In this document: piece by piece, positions 27,712 to 33,935 of the stretch
Layout: every line of letters starts with the position of its first letter
How positions within the stretch are numbered: the first letter of the stretch is position 1
Position numbers and translations under genes: made by a program
Notes under the pieces: generated by a model
What the model was told of the DNA's origin: nothing
Database searches by the model: none
What the model saw: only the letters and a program-made list of their open reading frames with translations
Assembly: GCF_014207985.1 (NCBI RefSeq)
Contig: NZ_JACHMI010000001.1
Location: 1,595,001 to 1,659,000, forward strand
DNA from: Nonomuraea rubra
GTDB taxonomy: Bacteria > Actinomycetota > Actinomycetes > Streptosporangiales > Streptosporangiaceae
DNA length: 64,000 bases
Reading direction: 5' to 3'

Positions 27712-27762
27712 ATGCATCAGCGCGTCGTACCCCCGGACCGCGTCTTGACGGCCGCCCGCTGA
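27712..27762 (+). CDS. Possible 16-codon leader ORF behind the riboswitch
   Basis: ATG at 27712 encodes MHQRVVPPDRVLTAAR and ends TGA at 27760. GAGAGGA of the riboswitch 3' part (27694-27700) sits 11 bases upstream and could bind ribosomes. A GC-rich stem (GGCCGC / GCGGCC) overlaps its end. It could be a leader peptide linking riboswitch state to downstream expression, or chance. Confidence 0.35.
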   Translation: MHQRVVPPDRVLTAAR

Positions 27763-27888
27763 GCGGCCCCCTTCCCCAAAGGCTCGTATCTTGCGCTCCG
27801 CGTAGCGACCCTCGCGGCGCTCTGCCCCGCTGCGCCCTCATCCCCTGAGTGCAACCTCCCTGTCCCCCAGTGAAGGGTTTGCTGTTTC

Positions 27889-28611
27889 ATGTCTGCCCGT
27901 TTTGGCCTGCGCTCCCTCGCCGTGCTGACCGCCTCCACCACCTGCGCGCTGAGCATCGCCACCACCGCCGCCCACGCTGACACCGACACCGACACCGGTG
28001 AGAAGATCCTGCTCAAGGGCTCGACCACAGCCTCGTACTTCTGGGACGACGCCTCCGGCCGCGCCGGCGACACGGGCCTGCCGGCCAGTGGCAAGCCGAT
28101 GCAGAAGGGGCTGGCCGCCAGCCCGAGCTGGCCGCTGCTGACCGAGGGTTACGTGGTCTACAAGGGCAAGAAGATGCCCTTCTTCGTGGGTGACCGCGGG
28201 CCGGGCACGCCCTCCAACCGCGGCATCATGCTGGACCTCGACGCCAAGACGTTCGCCGAGCTGACCGGCGGCGAGTTCAACTCCTCCACGCTGGGCGTGG
28301 ACGGCATCGGCGGCCAGGGCCACATCGAGGTCGACTACGTCATCACCAAGTGGGGTGACGGCGTGGGCAAGAAGAACTACCCGGTGCCGTTCTCGACCGG
28401 CGCCTGGGCCGAACGTGACAGGAACCCGGCGACCCCGCCGCAGGCCGAGGAGGACACCTCCGCCGGCGGCAGCCTCCCCGACACCCCCGCGGGCGAGCAG
28501 CAGGAGTCGGGCACGGCCGGCGGCACGCTGCTGGCGGCCGGCGCGCTGGCCATCGCGGGCGGCGGCGTGCTGCTCGGCGGCGAGCGCCTGCGCATGCTCC
28601 TCGTACGCTGA
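27889..28611 (+). CDS. Secreted, membrane-anchored protein under c-di-AMP riboswitch
   Basis: 240 residues. Signal peptide 1-26 (…TTCALSIATTAAHAD). A compact domain (about 35-165) includes ASYFWDDASGRAG, TEGYVVYKGKKMPFFVGDRGPGTPSNRGIMLDLDAKTFAELTGG and GQGHIEVDYVITKWG. Its alternating small strands and the final H.EVDYVI suggest a small beta-barrel (RlpA/3D-like), but key Asp/His residues cannot be confirmed. An acidic linker and a C-terminal transmembrane helix (GGTLLAAGALAIAGGGVLLGG) with a basic tail follow. Position behind the riboswitch implies a wall-remodelling role. No ribosome-binding site is obvious apart from GTGAAGGG about 13 bases before the ATG. Confidence 0.82.
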   Translation: MSARFGLRSLAVLTASTTCALSIATTAAHADTDTDTGEKILLKGSTTASYFWDDASGRAGDTGLPASGKPMQKGLAASPSWPLLTEGYVVYKGKKMPFFVGDRGPGTPSNRGIMLDLDAKTFAELTGGEFNSSTLGVDGIGGQGHIEVDYVITKWGDGVGKKNYPVPFSTGAWAERDRNPATPPQAEEDTSAGGSLPDTPAGEQQESGTAGGTLLAAGALAIAGGGVLLGGERLRMLLVR

Positions 28612-28645
28612 CCCCGAGCATCGAGCCGCTCTTTACGTAGCGAGC

Positions 28646-28664
28646 ACCAGAATGTCATTCTGGT
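28646..28664. promoter_or_regulatory. Palindromic operator in front of the hydrolase gene
   Basis: ACCAGAAT-GTC-ATTCTGGT, perfect 8-bp arms, ending five bases before the GTG at 28669. It has the size and symmetry of TetR-family operators. No regulator gene lies beside it. Confidence 0.6.
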
Positions 28665-28668
28665 CGTC

Positions 28669-29514
28669 GTGACCACCCGCGCAGCCGCGAACGGCATCGA
28701 CATCGCCTACGAGAGCTTCGGCTCACCCGACGGGCGCCCGCTGCTCCTCATCATGGGGCTCGGCGCCCAGCTCATCCAGTGGGACGAGGGGCTCTGCGAG
28801 CTCCTGGCGGAGCAGGGACACCACGTCGTACGGTTCGACAACCGCGACGCGGGCCTGTCCACGCACTTCCACGAGCACGGCGTGCCCGCGAGGGGTGCCG
28901 CGCCGCCGTACCTGCTGGACGACCTGGCCGACGACACCGCGGCCCTCATGGACGTGCTCGGCTGGCCGGCGGCGCACGTCGTGGGAGCCTCGATGGGCGG
29001 CATGGTCGCCCAGACGCTGGCCATCAGGCACCCCGCCCGGGTGCTGACGCTGACCTCCGTCATGTCCACGCCTGGCCCCTCCGTGGCCCCGCCCACGCAG
29101 GCCGCCGCCGCGATCCTGATGGGCCGGCCGGCCGAGAGCCGCGAGGCGGTGCTGGAGCAGGCGGTGCTGACCTGGTCCACCATCGGCTCGCCGGGGTACG
29201 AGCTGGACCAGGACAGGATCAAGGCGATGGCCGGGCTGGCCTACGACCGCTGCTTCGACCCGGCGGGCACGGCCAGGCAGCTCGCCGCGATCATGGCGTC
29301 GGGCGACCGTACGGAGCTGCTCGGCCAGGTCAAGGTGCCCACGCTGGTGCTGCACGGGGAGGCGGACCCGCTCATCCCGGTGGTGGGCGGCCGGGCCACG
29401 GCCGCGGCCATCCCGGGGGCGCGGCTGGTGACGTACCCGGGGATGGGCCACGACCTGCCGCGCGAGCTCTGGCCGGCCTTCGTCGCCGAGATCACCAAGC
29501 TGACCTCCGCCTGA
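28669..29514 (+). CDS. Alpha/beta hydrolase (RdmC/methylesterase-like)
   Basis: 281 residues. Oxyanion loop LLIMGLGAQLIQWDE, elbow GASMGG with Ser108, acid in LHGEADPLIPV, and base in YPGMGHDLP. VRFDNRDAGLSTHF near residue 54 is the signature of the aclacinomycin methylesterase RdmC-like group that also contains many detoxifying esterases. GTG start; the palindrome just upstream leaves no room for a ribosome-binding site, so the mRNA may be leaderless and repressor-controlled. A large hairpin terminates it at 29520. Confidence 0.88.
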   Translation: MTTRAAANGIDIAYESFGSPDGRPLLLIMGLGAQLIQWDEGLCELLAEQGHHVVRFDNRDAGLSTHFHEHGVPARGAAPPYLLDDLADDTAALMDVLGWPAAHVVGASMGGMVAQTLAIRHPARVLTLTSVMSTPGPSVAPPTQAAAAILMGRPAESREAVLEQAVLTWSTIGSPGYELDQDRIKAMAGLAYDRCFDPAGTARQLAAIMASGDRTELLGQVKVPTLVLHGEADPLIPVVGGRATAAAIPGARLVTYPGMGHDLPRELWPAFVAEITKLTSA

Positions 29515-29519
29515 CGCCG

Positions 29520-29556
29520 CCGGTGGCCCCGCCCCATGGTGGGGCCGGGCCACCGG
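29520..29556. terminator. Large bidirectional hairpin
   Basis: CCGGTGGCCC…GGGCCACCGG with an inner GCCCCA…TGGGGC stem, 37 bases in all, between the convergent hydrolase (stop 29514) and LC7 operon (stop 29565). Confidence 0.75.
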
Positions 29557-29564
29557 AACGCGCG

Positions 29565-29936
29565 TCAGACCTCCAGCTTCTCCTCGATGCCCCGGAGCTG
29601 GTGGCGGGCCAGCGCCAGGTTGGCGCGGTTGCGGTCGAGCGCCAGATACAGGAACAGGCCCTTGCCGCCGCGCCCGGTGATCGGGCGGATGATGTGGTAC
29701 TGGCCGCTCAGCGTGATCAGGATGTCCTCGATGTTGTCCTTGAGGCCCAGCGAGTCCATCGTGCGCAGCTTGGCCTTGACCACCTCGGTGTTGCCGGCCG
29801 CGGCGATCTGCAGGTCCAGGTCCTTGGAGCCGCCGAGGGCGCCGAGCGCCATGCCGCTGCCGTGATCGACGATCGCGGCTCCGATGGAGCCGTCGATGCT
29901 CATCATCTCCTTGAGTGACACGTCCATGCCGGCCAT
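29565..29936 (-). CDS. Roadblock/LC7-domain protein (third in cluster)
   Basis: 123 residues. MAGMDVSLKEMMSIDGSIGAAIVDHGSGMALGALGG… is the Roadblock beta-alpha core, and the C-terminus (YLALDRNRANLALARHQLRGIEEKLEV) is a helix nearly repeated in the sister protein at 31192 (LDLERSNLALARHRLRTISSRL). A perfect AAGGAGG precedes the ATG at 29936. Roadblock/LC7 proteins bind small Ras-like GTPases of the MglA type; none is encoded here. Last gene of a four-gene operon. Confidence 0.85.
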   Translation of the reverse strand: MAGMDVSLKEMMSIDGSIGAAIVDHGSGMALGALGGSKDLDLQIAAAGNTEVVKAKLRTMDSLGLKDNIEDILITLSGQYHIIRPITGRGGKGLFLYLALDRNRANLALARHQLRGIEEKLEV

Positions 29937-29953
29937 GGTCTTCCTCCTTGTCA

Positions 29954-30328
29954 TCAGTGCTTGCGTGCCGAGACGGCGGCCAGCGCGGCAGCCGTCTTCC
30001 TGCCCTCCAGCCGCAGCAGCCCGACGTTCGCGCCGGGTCCGGCCAGGACCGTGAGGACGATGGTGGGGCCGGCGGCGTAGAAGGCCGTGAAACCGGCGGT
30101 GCCGGAGACGAGCGTCTCCTCCAGCGTCCCGTGGCCGGTGATGGCCAGCATCCGCCTGCTCATCGCGAGCAGCGCCGCCGCCAGCGCCGCCGCCTGCTCG
30201 CCCTGCTCCCCGGGCAGGTCGCAGGCGAGTTGCAGGCCGTCCACGGTGCAGGCGACGCTGCCCTGGACGTCCGGGGTGCGCTCACGCAGGAGCGCCATCT
30301 CCTCCAGAACCTCTTGCCGTAGCTCCAC
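29954..30328 (-). CDS. Roadblock/LC7-like protein (divergent)
   Basis: 124 residues from a GTG with AGGAGG upstream. VELRQEVLEEMALLRERTPDVQGSVACTVDGLQLACDLPGEQGEQAAALAAALLAMSRRML has the Roadblock helix-strand-strand-helix order, followed by TLEETLVSGTAGFTAFYAAGPTIVLTVLAGPGANVGLLRLEGRKTAAAL. That is close to the RLC7 proteins of actinobacterial conservons, more so than its two neighbours. It lies 17 bases before the next gene. Confidence 0.8.
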   Translation of the reverse strand: MELRQEVLEEMALLRERTPDVQGSVACTVDGLQLACDLPGEQGEQAAALAAALLAMSRRMLAITGHGTLEETLVSGTAGFTAFYAAGPTIVLTVLAGPGANVGLLRLEGRKTAAALAAVSARKH

Positions 30329-30357
30329 AGGTGGCCTCCTCCTGAGTGAGGGGAACC

Positions 30358-31188
30358 TCACGACAGCTCCTCGAGCGCCTTCTTCAGCCGCATCAGCAGC
30401 GCCAGATCGGTGGGGTCGCCCGTCATGGGCGGGCCCAGCGGCTGGGCCGGCGCCAGCGGGTCGTGCGGCGGACGCCCGCCGGGCTTCCGCCGTTGTGGCA
30501 GGTCGTGCGGCGCGCGCTCGCCGTGCTCCCGCCGCTGCGGCAGGTCGGGTGCGGCGAGCAGCCCCGAGGCGGCCAGCCGGCGCACCGCCAGCAGCACCGG
30601 GTACGCCGGCCGGCCGATCTGCTTGGCCAGCTCCAGCGGGGTCGCCTTCTGGTCTGCCCTGACGATGACCTCCCACTGGACGCGGCTCAGCGTCACCCCG
30701 TGGCCGGGCAGCCGCGGCAGCGGCCGTACCGGGAGGGTGTCCACGTCGGCGGAGGGCCAGATCCGGGCGAGCTGCGCCCGCCGCCGCGCGCACTCCCGCA
30801 CCAGTCCCGGCACGTCGAAGAACCACTGCCCGCCCAGCCAGTGCCGCTCGCCCGGGCGGAACTTGGGGCGTGCCCCACCGGCCGGCAGCAGGAAGAAGGC
30901 CGCGTCCAGGACCCCGCCGAGCACCGCGTACTGCAGCTCGCCCGGCGTGAGCGGCCCCTCGGCGAGCAGTCGCTCGCAGCCGCCGTCGGCCTGCAGCCGC
31001 CGCAGCGCCGCCTCGCTCATCAGCCCCCTGGCCGCGAGCAGCCGCTCCACGCTGGGGGTCTGGGCGCACTCCATGTACGTCACGCGCCCGTCCGAGAGGA
31101 AGATCGTGCCGCTCCTGCCCACCTGCAGCGCGCCCGTGGAGCGCTCGCGGGCGAGCCCGGCCAGGAGTGTGTCGAGCTTGTTGGCCAT
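30358..31188 (-). CDS. DUF4388/PATAN-like protein with winged-helix segment
   Basis: 276 residues. The N-terminal 100 residues (LDTLLAGLARERSTGALQVGRSGTIFLSDGRVTYMECA…VERLLAARGLMSEAALRRL…TPGELQYAVLGGVLDAAFFLL) follow DUF4388 (PATAN) proteins, which occur with gliding and two-component systems in other phyla. A second part (VTLSRVQWEVIVRADQKATPLELAKQIGRPAYPVLLAVRRLAASGLL) is a winged helix. The C-terminus has the duplicated APHDLPQRR/PPHDPL linker. Three bases separate it from the upstream LC7 gene, so co-translation is likely. Confidence 0.75.
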   Translation of the reverse strand: MANKLDTLLAGLARERSTGALQVGRSGTIFLSDGRVTYMECAQTPSVERLLAARGLMSEAALRRLQADGGCERLLAEGPLTPGELQYAVLGGVLDAAFFLLPAGGARPKFRPGERHWLGGQWFFDVPGLVRECARRRAQLARIWPSADVDTLPVRPLPRLPGHGVTLSRVQWEVIVRADQKATPLELAKQIGRPAYPVLLAVRRLAASGLLAAPDLPQRREHGERAPHDLPQRRKPGGRPPHDPLAPAQPLGPPMTGDPTDLALLMRLKKALEELS

Positions 31189-31191
31189 GGG

Positions 31192-31566
31192 TCACGCCGT
31201 GAGCCGGCTGGAGATGGTGCGCAGGCGGTGCCTGGCCAGGGCGAGGTTGGATCGTTCCAGGTCAAGGCGTACGTAGATGACCAGCGGCCCCTCGAACACC
31301 GTCTCCAGCAGCCGGAGCAGATGGTGACCCTTGTCCGTGGTGACGAGCATGTCGTCGATGCGGACGACGTCGCCCGGGCAGGTGCGGGCCAGGCCGTCGG
31401 TGGTGGCGCGCAGGGCCTCGGTCAGCGCGGCGGCCGACCGGTCGGCGTCCACGCCCACGGCCGTGCTGAAGGCCACCGCCATGCCGCTCGTGTGGTCCAC
31501 CAGCATGGCGTCCAGCGCGCCCGGGATGGACATGACCTCCGCCAGGCAGCCGTCGATTCCCAGCAC
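31192..31566 (-). CDS. Roadblock/LC7-domain protein (first in cluster)
   Basis: 124 residues from a GTG with GGGAGG six bases upstream. MLGIDGCLAEVMSIPGALDAMLVDHTSGMAVAFSTAVGVDADRSAAALTEALRATTDGLA… is the Roadblock fold, with the closing helix LERSNLALARHRLRTISSRLTA shared with the third member. It heads the operon. Upstream (31567-31703) lies a gap with an AT-rich patch that should hold its promoter and that of the HxlR gene's far end. Confidence 0.82.
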   Translation of the reverse strand: MLGIDGCLAEVMSIPGALDAMLVDHTSGMAVAFSTAVGVDADRSAAALTEALRATTDGLARTCPGDVVRIDDMLVTTDKGHHLLRLLETVFEGPLVIYVRLDLERSNLALARHRLRTISSRLTA

Positions 31567-31703
31567 GTGACCTCCCTCACCGTGGTGGAACGCAGACAGC
31601 GTAGGGCGACGGGGATGAGTCCACGTGACGGGCGGTCACAGGTGTGGAGGTTTTATACGGCCGCGGAGTAGAAAAACACCACTGGTACGGAAAAACGTAC
31701 GAT

Positions 31704-32054
31704 TTATGAGAATTTCTCGCGGCAGCGCATGATCTCGGCGACATTTCGCTCGGCCCAGTCGGCCACCACGGAGATCGGCCCGTGCAGCGAGCGCCCGAGG
31801 TCCGTCAGCGCGTACTCGACCCGCGGCGGCACCTCGGCGAACACCTCCCGCGTCACCAGCCCGTCCTGCTCCATGGCGCGCAACGTCTGCGTCAGCACCT
31901 TGGGCGTGACCCCGCCGATCCGCGTCCTGAGCCGGGTGAAGCGCATGGGCCCGCCGTCGAGGCAGAGCAGCACCAGTGCCGACCATTTGTCCCCGATCCG
32001 ATCCAGGACCACCCTGGTCGGGCAATTAGGGTCGAAGACATCACCGGTATCCAT
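31704..32054 (-). CDS. HxlR-family winged-helix regulator
   Basis: 116 residues. MDTGDVFDPNCPTRVVLDRIGDKWSALVLLCLDGGPMRFTRLRTRIGGVTPKVLTQTLRAMEQDGLVTREVFAEVPPRVEYALTDLGRSL is the complete HxlR domain with the N-terminal redox-type Cys (NCPTR). The C-terminus ends WAERNVAEIMRCREKFS. Divergent from an NAD(P)-binding protein, with a palindrome between them, it is the classic HxlR/NmrA pair induced by reactive electrophiles or quinones (inferred). Confidence 0.9.
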   Translation of the reverse strand: MDTGDVFDPNCPTRVVLDRIGDKWSALVLLCLDGGPMRFTRLRTRIGGVTPKVLTQTLRAMEQDGLVTREVFAEVPPRVEYALTDLGRSLHGPISVVADWAERNVAEIMRCREKFS

Positions 32055-32081
32055 AAGGTACTTATAGCACGATGAAGTAAC

Positions 32082-32100
32082 CAGTATCCGTTGGATACTG
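32082..32100. promoter_or_regulatory. HxlR-type operator palindrome
   Basis: CAGTATCC-GTT-GGATACTG, perfect 8-bp arms, nine bases before the ATG of the reductase gene and 27 bases from the HxlR start. Confidence 0.7.
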
Positions 32101-32108
32101 TGGCCGGC

Positions 32109-32711
32109 ATGAAGATCCTTCTGTTCGGCGCGACCGGCATGGTCGGCAGCCGCATCGCCACCGAGCTGCGCGACCGTGGCCACGAGGTCACCGGAATCAG
32201 CCGCAAGGGCCCTGTCAAGGGCGACGTCCACGACACCGCCGCGCTGGCCGAGGGCCACGACGCGATCGTCTCCGCGATCGCCCCGCCGCGCGACGGCAGC
32301 GACCCCGAGCCGCCCTTCCTGGCGGCCTACCGCGCGCTCGTCGACGGCGCGCGGGCGTCGGGGGTGCGGCGGGTGATCGTCGTGGGCGGCGCGGGCAGCC
32401 TCCAGGTCGCCCCGGGGCAGGACCTGGTCGACACGCCCGGCTTCCCGGACGCCTACAAGAAGGAGGCGCTGGCCGGCCGCTCGCTGCTGCGCCTGTTCCG
32501 CGAGGTCGAGGACCTGGACTGGACGTTCGTCTCCCCGGCGGCGGAGATCGCGCCGGGGGAGCGCACCGGGGTCTTCCGGCTCGGCGGCGACATGCTCATG
32601 ACCGACGCCGAGGGCCGCAGCTTCATCACCGCCGAGGACTTCGCCGTCGCCATCGCCGACGAGGTGGACAAGGACGCCCACCCCCGGCAGCGCGTCAGCG
32701 TGGCCTACTGA
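32109..32711 (+). CDS. NAD(P)-binding reductase (SDR-extended, flavin reductase/YwnB-like)
   Basis: 200 residues. MKILLFGATGMVGSRIATELRDRGHEVTGISRKG has the GxxGxxG motif at 8-14. VIVVGGAGSLQVAPGQDLVDTPGFPDAYKKEALAGRSLLRLFREVEDLDWTFVSPAAEIAPGERTG follows, the hallmark of NAD(P)H-binding YwnB/Rv-type reductases. The ATG at 32109 fits; a TTG at 32091 would put the palindrome inside the gene. Pairs with the divergent HxlR regulator, so it is probably induced by quinone or aldehyde stress. Confidence 0.87.
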   Translation: MKILLFGATGMVGSRIATELRDRGHEVTGISRKGPVKGDVHDTAALAEGHDAIVSAIAPPRDGSDPEPPFLAAYRALVDGARASGVRRVIVVGGAGSLQVAPGQDLVDTPGFPDAYKKEALAGRSLLRLFREVEDLDWTFVSPAAEIAPGERTGVFRLGGDMLMTDAEGRSFITAEDFAVAIADEVDKDAHPRQRVSVAY

Positions 32712-33913
32712 TCGGCCTCCTCGGGCAGCAGCGCCCGCTCGTCGGGCTTGTGCACCAGCACGTTGTCCACGTACGACTTCACCGCCGCGGCCAGCCCGAC
32801 GTCGGCCCCCTCCTGCTCCGACAGGAACCAGCGGTGGTCGAGGAGCTCGTGGAAGAGCTGCGCGGGCTCCAGCTTCCCGCGCAGCTCGGCGGGGATGGCG
32901 TCCACGGTCGGCTGGAACACCTCGGCCAGCCACCGGTGCGCCACGATCGCCTCGTCCTCGTGCCGCAGCCCCTTGGCCACCCGGAACCCGTCGAGGTCGT
33001 TGAGCAGCCGCCTGGCCTGGTTCTCCTCGACGTCGAGGCCGGTCAGGCGGAGCAGGCGCCGCTGGTGGTGACCGGCGTCCACGACCTTGGGGCGGACGAT
33101 CAGGCGGCCCGTGCCGACCTTGCGCCGCACCATCATCTCGGCCACGTCGAAGCCCAGCAGGTTCAGGCGCCTGATGCGCTGCTCGACGCGGTGCCAGTCC
33201 ACCTCCTCGATGATCTCGCTCTCGTTGATCTCGTTCCACAGGCGGTGGTAACGGGCGACGATGTCCTCGGCGGTCTCCATGGGGTCGATAGACGGGTGCA
33301 GCAGCCCGCCGGCCTCCAGGTCGAGCATCTCGCCGAAGATGTTCGTGTGCGCGTTGTCGATGTCGGTCAGCCGCTGCCCCTCGCTGATCATCGGGTGCAT
33401 CTCGCCGGTCTCGGCGTCCACCAGGTAGGCCGCGAACGCCCCCGCGTCACGCCGGAACAGCGTGTTGGACAGCGAGCAGTCGCCCCAGTAGAACCCGTTC
33501 AGGTGCAGCCGCACCAGCAGCACGGCCAGCGCGTCCAGCAGGCGGGTGAGCGTGTCGGGGCGCAGGGTGCCCGACATGACCGCGCGGTAGGGCAGCGAGA
33601 ACTGCAGGTGCCGGGTGATCAGCGCCGCGTCCAGCCCGTTCTCGCGGCCGGTGACGTACGCGACCGGCTCCACGGCGGGGGCGTCGAGCCTGGCCAGGTC
33701 CCACAGGAGCTGGTACTCCCGCTTGGCGTAGCGCTCGCTGATCTCCTTGATCGCGTACACCTTGCCGGACAGCCGGGCGAAGCGCACCACGTGCCGCGAG
33801 ATACCGCGCGGCAGATCGACCAGATGGTGTTGCGGCCAGTCTTCGAGAGGGGTCTCCCACGGGAGGCGGATCAGGTCAGGGTCGCCTAGCGCGCCAGTGA
33901 TCTGCAGGGGCAT
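32705..33913 (-). CDS. DUF4032 family protein (kinase-fold)
   Basis: 402 residues. The middle contains a protein-kinase-like core: HVVRFARLSGKVYAIKEISERYAKREYQLLWDL, then LLVRLHLNGFYWGDCSLSNTLFRRDAGAFAAYLVDAETGE, with the GDCSLSN catalytic-loop and LVDAE metal-loop equivalents of lipopolysaccharide-kinase folds. The C-terminal DUF4032 part is DVAEMMVRRKVGTGRLIVRPKVVDAGHHQRRLLRLTGLDVEENQARRLLNDL. It is widespread in actinobacteria; no substrate is known. The start ATG has a -10-like TATCCT six bases upstream and no ribosome-binding site, so the mRNA is leaderless. Confidence 0.85.
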   Translation of the reverse strand: MPLQITGALGDPDLIRLPWETPLEDWPQHHLVDLPRGISRHVVRFARLSGKVYAIKEISERYAKREYQLLWDLARLDAPAVEPVAYVTGRENGLDAALITRHLQFSLPYRAVMSGTLRPDTLTRLLDALAVLLVRLHLNGFYWGDCSLSNTLFRRDAGAFAAYLVDAETGEMHPMISEGQRLTDIDNAHTNIFGEMLDLEAGGLLHPSIDPMETAEDIVARYHRLWNEINESEIIEEVDWHRVEQRIRRLNLLGFDVAEMMVRRKVGTGRLIVRPKVVDAGHHQRRLLRLTGLDVEENQARRLLNDLDGFRVAKGLRHEDEAIVAHRWLAEVFQPTVDAIPAELRGKLEPAQLFHELLDHRWFLSEQEGADVGLAAAVKSYVDNVLVHKPDERALLPEEADQ

Positions 33914-33935
33914 TTGCTCAGGATATGGTGCATCG
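33914..33935. promoter_or_regulatory. Two overlapping divergent leaderless promoters in 22 bases
   Basis: The intergenic 22 bases hold AGGATATGGT. Plus-strand TATGGT (33924-33929) ends six bases before GTG 33936. Minus-strand TATCCT (33925 down to 33920) ends six bases before ATG 33913. The two -10 boxes share bases 33924-33925, so only one polymerase can open the site at a time. Confidence 0.65.
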
